Below the pieces are notes generated by a model. It saw only the letters and a program-made list of their open reading frames with translations, did no database searches and was not told the DNA's origin. Both the position numbers and the translations under genes were made by a program. Shown here piece after piece: positions 33,000 to 45,100 of a stretch of DNA of 64,000 nt; positions within the stretch are counted from its first letter, which is position 1; the number at the start of each line of letters is the position of its first letter. This DNA is from Liolophura sinensis (Eukaryota > Mollusca > Polyplacophora > Chitonida > Chitonidae): assembly GCF_032854445.1 (NCBI RefSeq), contig NC_088296.1, positions 5,295,246 through 5,359,245 on the forward strand, in the 5' to 3' direction.

Positions 33000-33305
33000 C
33001 ATTCAGCATTAAGGGTATAGTGCAATGACTGGTTGACCCGTATCAGTATAATGGCTCGGGCGGGGCGGCTTACTTGCCTTCGGTAAGTCGTTTTAGTAAA
33101 GCACCACTAGATAAAAGAGCGGTGGAAATCCGTCCAGCAACAAGGAGGCACATTACATGCACTCTAAGGAGTCATTCATTGCCATATGGATGAAAAATTG
33201 TTAAGTACAATGTTAAACCCAAGTATTCACTCACTGTGACTGGATGGGGTGTCATCTCTGGTGTCTTCGGCATGATGCTTCAGTGGTGGCAGCACTTTGG
33301 CGTAT
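33000..33305 (+). repeat. Dispersed repeat family B
   Basis: 'gcttggcattcagcattaaggg ... gactggttgacccgtatcagtataatg ... ttgttaagtacaatgttaaaccca' and 'gactggatggggtgtcatc ... ggcatgatgcttcagtggtggcagcacttt'. The order differs from the copy at 57840-58130, which suggests two overlapping or rearranged copies. Confidence 0.65.
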
Positions 33306-33802
33306 ACAAATATTTTTCAACCTACACATACGAGTAAATTGCTGATTTAGTGACTGAAGAGTCTGCTTTTTACAGTAAAAATGTGTTGTTCAAATTGACA
33401 AATAATGACCCCTGTCCGAATGATGCCTAGCAACTCTCAGAAATGTGAAGTTTGTGTTACAGTACTTGGACTTGACTATCTCTGCTGCTCTCCTTCTGTT
33501 CTCTAAAACTAAGCAGTTCATTACTAAAGTAAACTGTTCAAAGCTGAGCAGTTCATAATGGAAAATCATCATGTATAACAGAAATTGCTACTACATTTTT
33601 TTACTTATTGGAAATTACCATGCATTACCCACTGGAAATGGACATTTATTTGTTTGATTGTAGTTTACACTTTACTTAAGAATTTTATTTTTGTAGAACA
33701 GTGGTTAGGTTTATTGGCAGAGGAAACCTGCATAACCCACTCAACTTGAGTGACCTGAGCCTGTGAAATCACCTGACAAAACTGCAGCTTAACCTGGTGG
33801 GA

Positions 33803-34052
33803 GGCCTCCGTGGCTCAGCGCAGCGCAGTGTAATGACTCCAGAGGCTCTCACCAATGTGGTCACTGTGAGTTCAAGTCCAGCTCATGCTGGCTTCCTCTC
33901 TGGCCGTATGTGGGAAGGTCATGGCAGCAACCTGCGAATGGTTGTGGGTTTTCCCCGGGCTCTGCCCAGTTTTCACCCACCATAATGCTGGCCGCCGTCG
34001 TATAAGTGAAATATTCTTGAGTACAGTGTAAAACACCAATCAAATAAATAAA
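33803..34052 (+). repeat. SINE, near full length
   Basis: Head 'ggcctccgtggctcagcg', box B 'gagttcaagtcc', body, 'cataatgctggccgccgtcg' and tail 'gtaaaacaccaatcaaataaataaa'. About 250 bp. Confidence 0.9.
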
Positions 34053-34059
34053 TATTTAA

Positions 34060-35100
34060 GCTGGTCAGCTTCTAGGACCTGAAAGGTGCATTGAGCCATA
34101 GATTTTGTAACCATGTGAGCTGTAACTGCATTGTTGACTTATGTGAAAATGCTTCAGTTTATAGTAGTCATTAATATTGTTAATGAGAGCTCTCACATAA
34201 CAATATAATGATGATTTTCATACTATTAAGTAAACTTGATATATATTTTATTAATTATGGCACGTAGGGAATCTAGTAATGTATCTGTAGCGTCGTATGA
34301 AGTAGGAAGCTGTAAATTATCACCGTTATTCATCCATGTATAATGGACATCATGCAGTCACACAAACAATAGGGTTCTCATAGGCCTACGTAGAAAAAAA
34401 ACATACCTCCGTATCACTTTGGTGCACATATCCTGTTTATTGCTTACATGTGCTGCTGTAATTCTTCAACCTTTTTGCGTGTTTGTAAGGTGTTTATTCA
34501 AGCAGATTCCGAAGGCAATGTTATGGTGTAGACTGATAAAATTATACTTTCTGTGAAGTCAGGAATTGGCTAAACCAACCAATGTAGTTTTGTTGTCAAA
34601 TTAAAAATGTGCATAAATTGCACTGAAAGTTGGTTTTTTTTTTGACCTGCAAAAAGGTTAAGGAATTAGAGTAGCAAAGTACATCCAGTTTGCCCAGTTG
34701 TTAAGAGCCAAGACCCTATGAGGTGGTTTCCAGTAGTCAGAAATACACCATTCATATTCATGCCAGCTTTGCCCATGTGTATATTACTTGTATGGAAAAC
34801 TGGATTGTTACAGCATTCATAGCAACTCACTGCCACACACAGACTGTATAATTGTTTCACCTAAACTTTATTTATACATACTTTATTTATAGAAGCATAC
34901 ACTGATGTATTATTTTATTAAAAGACTTATTATTTTAAAAAAAAAAATGATACGTTTGATGCTAGCAATTTTTGTGATAAGAAATTCATAAAACTTCAGA
35001 ATAAATTCTTCACCGACCCTGTGAAGTAGATCTATGATGAATCCATCAAAATCAAGCAAAATGTCTCACTTAAAACATGCAGAAACTTGCTGTACAATAC
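34060..35100. other. No feature recognised
   Basis: AT-rich intronic or intergenic sequence. The 34666-34860 minus ORF has no recognisable motif. Confidence 0.5.
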
Positions 35101-35107
35101 CGTACAT

Positions 35108-35375
35108 GTATGTTTATTTATTTATTCATTTGATTGGTGTTTTACGCCGTATATTTCACTTATACGACGGCGGCCAGCAATATGGTGGGAGGAAACCGGG
35201 CAGAGCCCGGGGGAAACCCGTGACCATCCGCAGGTTGATATCGGACCTTCCCACGTGCGACCAGAGAGGAAGCCAGCATGAACTGGACTTGAACTCACAG
35301 TGACCGCATTGGTAAGACAATCCTGGGTCATTTCGCTGTGCTAGCGCGCTAACCAACAGAGCCACGGAGGCCCCC
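35108..35375 (-). repeat. SINE, near full length, minus orientation
   Basis: Begins with the reversed tail 'tttatttatttattcatttgattgg', contains 'gccgtatatttcacttatac' and ends with the reversed tRNA-like head 'ccaacagagccacggaggcc'. About 268 bp, lacking a few bases of the 'gtactcaagaat' segment. Confidence 0.9.
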
Positions 35376-36464
35376 ATTATAAGCATGTTTAAGATGCTGT
35401 ACAACTTTAAGCCAAGGGATGTTGTCACGAAGTCTCCTAATCTCTTTCGAAGTGCTACTTTAGTCCCAAGAGAGCCCAGGTGGAAATATCAAACTGATCT
35501 CAAGGATAATCTATAGAATATAGCAAGCACCACAGTTAAAAAAAAATTATGGTGACTAACTCTATTTAAAGTGATAAAAAAAGGCTAAAATATGGAGCAA
35601 GGTTCATCATGCAAACAGATAAAAACTATGCATAAAAATACTTTTAATTTTTTTTTCAGATATTTTTAGAGTGTTGATAGGCATTCAGATATTTGAAAAC
35701 TGTGGCAGGCTTTATGGGCCACACTAACGGTATCTAGGCACTCTGACGTCACATCGCTTTTTTTGTCCTGATGTTCACCAAAAAGAAGGAATTTTTGGGA
35801 ACATTATTTGAGTAGTCTATAACCAACGGGTACAAAGAGCTATTCCAACATTCAATGTTGTGATTCCTGTGACGTCAGTGTTCCTAATCTTTAATAATAT
35901 CATTCATATATCCCACCTTAGAATTAAAATGTTTCAGCGCCTTTAATTCTTTTCACAGATATCTTAAAAATAAATGAAAGTATATTTATGCATGGGTTTA
36001 GTGGTCTAATTAGTGATGCTTTCGATTTTTCGAAGTTTGTCCCTTTACCCCCTATTAGTGAAGAGTCCTCAAAAACAGAATTTTCGTCAGTTTCCATAAA
36101 GTTTTCCTGATGTGACATCAGAATATTCCTTGTGTGATGATGAATCTGGCATATGTGACATTGAGTAAGGCAGTTATGCTGCAATGATGACGTGCACGTT
36201 TGAGAGTATGGAGTCATCCGTGGCTATACACCAGTGAGTGCTCTGGCTCAATATCACACCAGGCAAAACTGGAAACGACGGAAAACTTCAGTGACTTTGT
36301 TGTCTTCCCTCACTAACAGAAGCATCTGTAATACAAAGCATTTTTTTTTGTGAACAATGTAAGAAAGTAAGTCTGTCTATCAAGATCCTTATCATTTAAC
36401 ATTGCTTTTAAGACATACGGGTCTTGACACTAAAGTGGCACTTTAAAACCAATTGTTCAGGACA

Positions 36465-36605
36465 GATTCATCCATCATTTGATTCATCATTTGATTCATC
36501 CATCATTTGATTCATCTATCATTTGATTCATCTATCATTTGATTCATCCATCATTTGATTCATCTATAATTTGATTCATCTATCATTTGATTCATCCATC
36601 ATTCG
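36465..36605 (+). repeat. Short tandem repeat of 'gattcatcYatcattt'
   Basis: About eight imperfect 16- to 18-bp units (tgattcatccatcatt/tgattcatctatcatt) followed by a T-run. Confidence 0.8.
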
Positions 36606-36814
36606 TCCTTGGTTATAATTACTTGGATAGCTGTTTTTTTTTTTTTTTTTTAAATTCCAATAAAACCAGTATTAGTCAACTTTTTTTTATATCAGCTCAT
36701 GGAATTTCCAGTCCTGTAACTGCATGATGGGTTGATTGATTTGAAATGCCTTACAGATTATTCGACAACTGTTCTTTGACTAACAATGCACATGTGTCTT
36801 GCTAAGTCAGGTTG

Positions 36815-38565
36815 AGGAAATCAAGATCCTACCTCTGTAACATTTCATTCCTATAAAAAACATCTTACTTACTTGTTCCCAAAATAGTTTTAAAAAAAAA
36901 GTTCATTCCTTTGACAGGAATTATTAAATACTAAATTAGACCAAACATTAGGGAAATCAAGATCCTGCCTCTGTAACATTTTATTCCTATAAAAAAACAT
37001 CTTGCTTGCTTGTTCCCAAATAGTTTAAACAAAATTTCATTCCTTTGACAGGAATTATTAAATACTAAATTAGACCAAAACATTAGGGAAATCAAGATCC
37101 TACCTCTGTAACATTTTATTCCTATAAAAAAACATCTTGCTTACTTGTTTCCAAATAGTTTAAACAAAATTTCATTCCTTTGACAGGAATTATTAAATAC
37201 TAAAGTAGACCAAACATTAGGGAATCAAGATCCTACCTCTGTAACATTTTATTCCTATAAAAAAACATCTTGCTTACTTGTTCCCAAATAGTTTAAACAA
37301 AATTTCATTCCTTTGACAGGAATTATTAAATACTAAATTAGACCAAACATTAGGGAATCAAGATCTTACCTCTGTAACATTTTATTCCTATAAAGAAACA
37401 TCTTGCTTACTTGTTCCCAAATAGTTTAAACAAAATTTCATTCCTTTGACAGGAATTATTAAATACTAAATTAGACCAAACATTAGGGAATCAAGATCCT
37501 ACCTCTGTAACATTTTATTCCTATAAAAAAAACATCTTGCTTACTTGTTCCCAAAATAGTTTAAACAAAATTTCATTCCTTTGACAGGAATTATTAAATA
37601 CTAAATTAGACCAAAACATTAGGAAAATCAAGATCCTACCTCTGTAACATTTTATTCCTATAAAAAAACATCTTGCTTACTTGTTCCCAAATAGTTTAAA
37701 CAAAATTTCATTCCTTTGACAGGAATTATTAAATATTAAATTAGACCAAAACATTAGGAAAATCAAGATCCTACCTCTGTAACATTTTATTCCTATAAAA
37801 AAACATCTTGCTTACTTGTTCCCAAATAGTTTAAATAAAATTTCATTCCTTTGACAGGAATTATTAAATACTAAATTAGACCAAAACATTAGGGAAATCA
37901 AGATCCTACCTCTGTAACATTTTATTCCTATAAAAAAAACATCTTGCTTACTTGTTCCCAAATAGTTTAAACAAAATTTCATTCCTTTGACAGGAATTAT
38001 TAAATACTAAATTAGACCAAAACATTAGGGAAATCAAGATCCTACCTCTGTAACATTTTATTCCTATAAAAAAACATCTTGCTTACTTGTTCCCAAATAG
38101 TTTGAACAAAATTTCATTCCTTTGACAGGAATTATTAAATACTAAATTAGACCAAAACATTAGGGAAATCAAGATCCTACCTCTGTAACATTTTATTCCT
38201 ATAAAAAAACATCTTGCTTACTTGTTCCCAAAATAGTTTAAACAAAATTTCATTCCTTTGACCGGAATTATTAAATACTAAATTAGACCAAACATTAGGG
38301 AATCAAGATCCTACCTCTGTAACATTTTATTCCTATAAAAAAACATCTTGCTTACTTGTTCCCAAATAGTTTAAACAAAATTTCATTCCTTTGACAGGAA
38401 TTATTAAATACTAAATTAGACCAAAACATTAGGGAAATCAAGATCCTGCCTCTGTAACATTTTATTCCTATAAAAAAACATCTTGCTTACTTGTTCCCAA
38501 ATAGTTTAAACAAAATTTCATTCCTTTGACAGGAATTATTAAATACTACATTAGTCCAGACATTT
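36815..38565 (+). repeat. About 135-bp satellite, roughly 13 units
   Basis: Units such as 'tcaagatcctacctctgtaa ... cttgcttacttgttcccaaa(a)tagtttaaac ... ttcattcctttgacaggaat ... attaaatactaaattagacc' repeat with few differences. The last unit diverges at about 38550 and is followed within 45 bp by a real-looking acceptor at 38594. Each unit carries 'ttcattcctttgacag' (acceptor-like) and 'tactaaat' (branch-point-like). Confidence 0.93.
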
Positions 38566-38578
38566 CTAATTTGCTCTT

Positions 38579-38594
38579 TTCTTTATTTTTGCAG
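38579..38594 (+). promoter_or_regulatory. 3' splice acceptor of the 5' exon of the STAND gene
   Basis: 'tcttttctttatttttgcag' is a strong pyrimidine tract plus AG, so the exon carrying the 38683 start has an upstream non-coding or coding exon. Two short upstream ORFs ('atgataggg...', 'atgacaaac...') lie between it and the main start. Confidence 0.7.
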
Positions 38595-38682
38595 ATCATG
38601 ACAAACAGAAGAGAAAGAAGATATTGAAGGACTGTTTTTAATTTTCTCAAACATGATAGGGAGATGTCTGTAAGCCAGAACC

Positions 38683-39196
38683 ATGGGAAAAGGGTCAAGC
38701 AAACTTAACTGTTCATCTCAAACGAATGGCAAACATTCCTCGAGTGACGAACGACCATACGAACCCAGTACTTGCCCAAGCAACCGTATTCCTGTGGAAT
38801 CCACACAGAATGATAAGGGTCAAGCTGGTGGTGCTGGAAGGGCAGAGCCTGAGGAAGGAAGACGCGATAGTTCAGCATCTGTGGTATCATCGCAGTCTTT
38901 CGATCCGAGGTGCTCAGTTTTCTCCCCAACACGACGCACCTCTGAAGGGTCATTTTTTTTTCCTGTTCAAGCACAAAATGGCCACCTTCCTACTGGAAAC
39001 AGCAACAATGTGGCGTCATACATTGCCCAACCCCAGTTCAGCACAGACTTCAGCCAGAGCTATGTCCCCTCTGATGACGATGATATACCATATATTGACA
39101 GATCTCGCCCCAACAGCTCCTTCTTCTCTAATTCAGCCAGTACACCCTGGTTGCCCCAGGATCCAGGTCTTTTTTCACCAAGTCAACTCAGTTTAG
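38683..39196 (+). CDS. STAND gene coding exon 1 (myristoylation-type N-terminus, low-complexity linker)
   Basis: ATG in context ccATGGG; donor TTAG|GTGAGC. It encodes 171 residues with 'MGKGSSKLNC' and Ser/Asp-rich text such as 'SYVPSDDDDIPYIDRSRP'. If the intron is retained the frame stays open to 39612 through the TCTG array. Confidence 0.8.
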
Positions 39197-42100
39197 GTGA
39201 GCTTAGTGACTTCTGCCCTGTGTCTGTCTTTGTCTGCCTGTCTATCTGTCTGTCTGTCTTTGTCGTCTGTCTGTCTTGTTCTGTCTGTTTGTCTTTGTCT
39301 GCCTGTCTATCTGTCTGTCTGTCTTTGTCGTCTGTCTGTCTTGTTCTGTCCGTTTGTCTTTGTCTGCCTGTCTATCTGTCTGTCTGCCTTTGTCGTCTGT
39401 CTGTCTTGTTCTGTCCGTTTATCTTTGTCTGCCTGTCTATCTGTCTGTCTGTCTTTGTCATCTGTCTGTCTTGTTCTGTCCGTTTGTCTTTGTGTGCCTG
39501 TCCGTTAGCAAAAAAGTTTGAGGCATTTATACATTTACAGTTTGTGATCTCTCATTATGTCAGTGTGATATATAAAGCCATAGTCGCATTTTGTATGGCT
39601 GCCATTTTTTAGAATTGAAATGTCACAAGATCTTGCAGCACTTAGGAGCTGAGTACAAATGCGCAGTTTTCAAGTTATGTCATCAAGGCAAAAGAGTGGT
39701 GTCTCATTGTGTTATTTAAGAGCATAGATATATATGAATTAGCCTTGTGGCAGCATGCTTACGACATTAAATATTCATTTCTTTGGATTACGACTGTTCA
39801 AATCTGAAAATCCCATTCACACTAACTTGCGGCAAAAACAAGGGAAAAATAGAAAATATCAAGTAGAAGGTGTAACTGGAAATACTGCTGTCTTATTAAT
39901 ACATTATGCTTAAGAAAATGGCTTCAAATCAAAACTTCAGGGGCCTCCGAGTGCTACTTTAACACGTCGACTCTGTTGTAGCAATTAAGTGAAGTAACAT
40001 ACAGCCTGAAATGTGAATGTGGTTTTAATATTCCTGTTCACTGTACCCATTACCTGTATTAGCATTGCTATATCATATCAAATTCTCGCTGGATCATTTG
40101 CCACCTGCAGTACATTTGTATTTTTTCAAAAATCATAGGGTTAGTTCAGAATTGCCATATCTCTATTTGAAGGGAAGTCCATTCTTATCTTACAAAATGC
40201 ACATTCTTATCTCACTGAATGCCCTCAGTATTGCTGCATTGTTGCTTGTAGATATTTTATTCATCTTATTCAACATTGAAATATATTTTTAAGGCTTTCT
40301 GTTTTCTGTTTATCTCACATCAGTGATCAGCAGCATATTCAATAATTAAGAAGGATCACAAGATTTTACAAAGGGAAGTAAATCTTGTCCCTCTGAACAT
40401 GATTGAAGTGTATGGCATATAAAAAACCATTAAGCACTGTCCAAAAATATCTTTTGATTATTTTTTTTTTTCTAATTTTTTTTTCACTCAGTAAAATGCA
40501 TTTGAAGCATTGGATTAAGCACTTATTGTCTCACTTATTGCCCTGCAAAACAATCCAGATCCCTTATATTCCACCATTCGTTTGAAACACAAAAACTCAT
40601 GTACTTGCAAATCAATGAAATTCTGCTTGTAACACCTTTTTGCATGTAGTAATAATATCAGCCTATGATATACTATGGCAGACATGGCTTGTATCTATTT
40701 CACCAAATTGTATTCAAGTTTTCAAAGACAAAAGAAAGTATTTCAGCTTGTAGCCATGTATATAATCGGCTTTTACTGTACAACAACTTGACGTAATATT
40801 TGCCCATGTCTTTATTACTCTATCTGCTTGGTTCTGAGAGTTTTGTTGATCATAGAAAGACACAAGTTCACTAAGATTTGCTTGGAATGTAGGATAATCA
40901 AAGTGAGTTTTTATTTGCCTCTAAAACTGTACATCTTGGAGAAAAGTTCAGGGCAAATATCCTACCTGTATATTTCAGAGCTAGCTTGCAATGTATACCG
41001 TCTGATGCGTAGCCATTACTAATTTTCATTTAACTGGTTAACGGTATTGGTGAACATGCAGTTTGGTGAAAATGTTGTTCTTGAGTGAAGTGTCCAGTAA
41101 TTAGGTTGTACATGAGATATGAGAAGGGTAATATGGATCTGTTAAGCTTATTTTTTATAGTCTAATGCTCTTTTCAGTTTTACCAAATGTACAGTATTGA
41201 ATGTGGCCAACGTTAATAATCTTTGCAAAAACTACTTTGATCATGATTTGTTTGATACCTGTACATACAGCAATCTGACATCGTGTATTGAAAGCAGACA
41301 CTGATAATGGTTTTATCTTTAATAGAGATATATACATGGTTTGTTGGCTGATTTTATCTTTCACATATTGCTATGTATATGTTGCTGGCTGTTTCATGAT
41401 TTGTCTTAATTCTGAGTCCTTCAAAAGTCATTCATGACATGTTACATTTATGTATTATAAGATGAGTTAGAAATCATAAGAAATACTGTTGTGATGCATT
41501 GGATTTCTAGAACCAATACAATGTATATCAATATCAGAATTTTTCATTTCATATTCTTTCTCTATCACATCAACTCAGAACTGTAACTCATTACCCTGTT
41601 ATTGACTCATTTTCATGGTTGTTTGATGTGTACATGTGGCTTAAGTAACCATTTCAGACCTACACATGTTCCTCACCTCTCTCTCTCCTCAGCCATGCTT
41701 CTGTGTAGGTCAAATAAACAGCTCAATGATACACTTCTTCTCTGTCATTCTTTCCAGCGATGCTTGTCTACAGCTCAATAAACTCAAAAGAATACAGTTC
41801 ATGTTCTACCATTCTGTCTAGAGATGATTGGCTACAGCTCAATCAACTCTAAAGATACAGTTCATGTTCTACCATTCTGTCAGAGATGATTGGATACAGC
41901 TCAATCTACTCGAAAGATACAGTTCATGTTCTACCATTCTGTCAGAGATGATTGGATACAGCTCAATCTACTCGAAAGATACAGTTCATGTTCTACCATT
42001 CTGTCAGAGATGATTGGATACAGCTCAATCTACTCGAAAGATACAGTTCATGTTCTACCATTCTGTCTAGAGATGATTGGCTATGGCTCAATCAGCTCAT

Positions 42101-45100
42101 AAGATACAGTTCATGTTCTCCCATTCTGTCTAGAGATGATTGGCTACAGCTCAATCAACTCAAAAGATACAGTTCATGTTCTACCATTCTGTCTAGAGAT
42201 GATTGGATACAGCTCAATCAACTCAAAAGATACAGTTCATGTTCTACCATTCTCTCTAGAGATGATTGGCTATGGCTCAATCAGCTCATAAGATACAGTT
42301 CATGTTCTACCATTCTCTCTAGAGATGATTGGCTACAGCTCAATCAACTCAAAAGATACAGTTCATGTTCTACCATTCTCTCTAGAGATGATTGGCTATG
42401 GCTCAATCAGCTCATAAGATACAGTTCATGTTCTACCATTCTCTCTAGAGATGATTGGCTACAGCTCAGTAAACTCAAAAGATACAGTTCATGTTCTACC
42501 ATTCTATCTAGAGATTGGCTACAGCTCAAACATCAAACTCAGTACTACACTACACATTCTGTGCTTTTCTCCTCAGTCATATTTGTCTGTAGCTCAAACA
42601 ATCAACCCCAAAACCCAGTTCTGCCATTCTCTCTTGTGATGCTTCACTGCAGCTTAGAACATCAATTTATCTTTGAGTTTACTGCAATGTTTTTGTCCTT
42701 CTGTCTGGCGATGCTTGTCTACAGCTCAAACATCCAACTCAGGACTACACTTCATATTCTGTCCATTTCTTCTCAGCCATGTTTGTCTGTAGGCCAAGCC
42801 ACTAATTCAAAACTGCAACTTTCCTCTTCTATCGTAGAAGGGAAAGTCTTCCAACAACCTGCGGATGGCCGTGGGTTTCTCGGGGCTCTGCCCTGTTTCC
42901 TTTCACTATAATGCTGGTCACTGTCACATAAGTTAGATATTCTTGAATACGGCGTTAAATACCAATCAAGTAAATAAATAAATCAAAAGTCTGTTTGCGT
43001 GGACACGTTCTGTCATTCTGTTCTCAGTCATGCTTGTTTATAGCTCAGGAAACTAGCTCAGAAGTATATACATGTTCTGTCATCTTCTCAGTCATGCTAG
43101 TCTATAGCTCAGGCAACCAGCTCAGAGGTACACATGTGTTCTGTCATCTTCTCAGTCATACTAGTCTATAGCTCAGGCAACCAGCTCAGAGGTACACATG
43201 TGTTCTGTCATCTTCTCGGTCATACTAGTCTATAGCTCAGACAACCAACTCAGAGGTACACATAAATGTTCTGTCATCTTCTCAGTCATACTAGTCTATA
43301 GCTCAGGCAACCAACTCAGAAGTACACATACATGTTCTGTCATCTTCTCGGTCATACTAGTCTATAGCTCAGGCAACCAGCTCAGAGGTACACATACATG
43401 TTCTGTCGTCTTCTCAGTCATGCTAGTCTATAGCTCAGGTAACCAACTCAGAAGTATACATACACGTTCTGTTGTCTTCTCGGACATGCTAGTCTATAGC
43501 TCAGACAACCAGCTCAGAAGGACATATACATGTTCTGTCGTCTTCTCAGTCATGCTAGTCTATAGCTCAGGTAACCAACTCAGAAGTATACATACACGTT
43601 CTGTTGTCTTCTCGGACATGCTAGTCTGTAGCTCAGGTAACCAGCTCAGAGGTACATACATGTTCTGTCGTCTTCTCAGTCATGCTAGTCTATAGCTCAG
43701 GCAACCAGCCAGAGGTACACATACATGTTCTGTCGTCTTCTCAGTCATGCTTGTCTATAGCTCAGACAACCTGCTCAGAAGTACACATGTGTTCTGTCAT
43801 CTTCTCAGTCATGCTTGTCTGTAGCTCAGGCAACCAGCTCAGAGGTACACATACATGTCCTGTCATTTTCTCAGTCATGCTTGTCTATAGCTCAGGCAAC
43901 CAGCTCAGAAGTACACATACATGTTCTGTCGTCTTCTCAATCACACTAGTCTATAGCTCAGGCAACCGGCTCAGAGGTACACATACGTGTTCTGTCATCT
44001 TCTCAGTCATGCTTGTCTGTAGCTCAGGCAACCAGCTCAGAAGTACACATACATGTTCTGTCATTTTCTCAGTCATGCTTGTCTATAGTTCTGGCAACCA
44101 GCTCAGAGGTACATACATGTTTTGTCATGTCCGTCATGCTTGTCTGTAGCTCAGGCAACCAGCTCATAAATACGCATAAGTCTTCTGTTGTTGTCTTATT
44201 TCACTTGTTGTTGTATGGTACAAGCAATCTGCTGAGAACTGCATGTACATCTATGCTTCATTTTGTCACTGTCTTCTCAGTCATGTTTTGTCTGTACGTG
44301 TAACTGAAGTTCATGTAGTCATGCTCTGCACTTTACCCTTCAACTTTAATCTCTACACATGTAGCACAAAAAGTGAACTAAGAATTTTGTGTGTACTTCA
44401 TCTTTTTGTCCCTTTCTCCTCTGCTATGGAGCCTCCGTGGCTCAGTTGGTTAGCCCGCGTAATGACCCAGGAGCCTGTGAACAATGCAGTCGCTGTGAGT
44501 TCAAGTCCAGTCCTTTGCTGGCTTCCTCTCCGGCCGTATGTGGGAAGGTCTGTGTCAGCCCTGTGGATGGTCATGGGTTTCCGCCGAGCTCTGTCCGGTT
44601 ACCTCCCACCATAATGCTGGCCACTGTCGTATGAGTGAAATATTCTTGTGTACGGCGTAAAGCACCAATCAAATAACTAGATAAATATATCTCCTCTGCT
44701 ATTGAAGTCTAATCTGTACATGTAGCTCTAGCATCAGACTCAGGATTATATTCTCAGGATTATATACACAGATTTCCAGGGGTATGTTCTGTTGTACGTC
44801 ACATTGGTCCAACATCATATAGTAGGTGATGAATTCATAAAAGACCAACCTCATAAACTGAATACAACGAATGAACCTTTTCCTTTTCAGCGCACAGTTC
44901 TGCAAGCTGCCTAACTCATACCTACATGTTTAACTTTGACCATTGTGAAGATGTGCACATAGGAGACAAATCTGTGAAAAATATCACAATGGAGAGGAGG
45001 GCAGAAGAACTGGACAACCTTAGAGGTGAGACTTGACGCGGTTACCAGTAGGCAAATTGCTAGTGAAGTGAGGGACAAAACTGTGACAAATATCACAATG

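Noticed and set aside
36815-38565. CRISPR-like array
   Set aside because: Units are head-to-tail without unique spacers, and the host is a eukaryote; it is a satellite.
39197-39521. Cys/Leu/Ser-rich ORFs ('CLSVCLS')
   Set aside because: Produced by the TCTG array, which is open in all three frames.
41952-42911. 319-aa ORF with many identical repeats (and the 165-aa and 155-aa ORFs at 43198-44149)
   Set aside because: Frames are open only because minisatellite units are multiples that avoid stops in one frame; units shift frame when their length changes, and the last part is a SINE.
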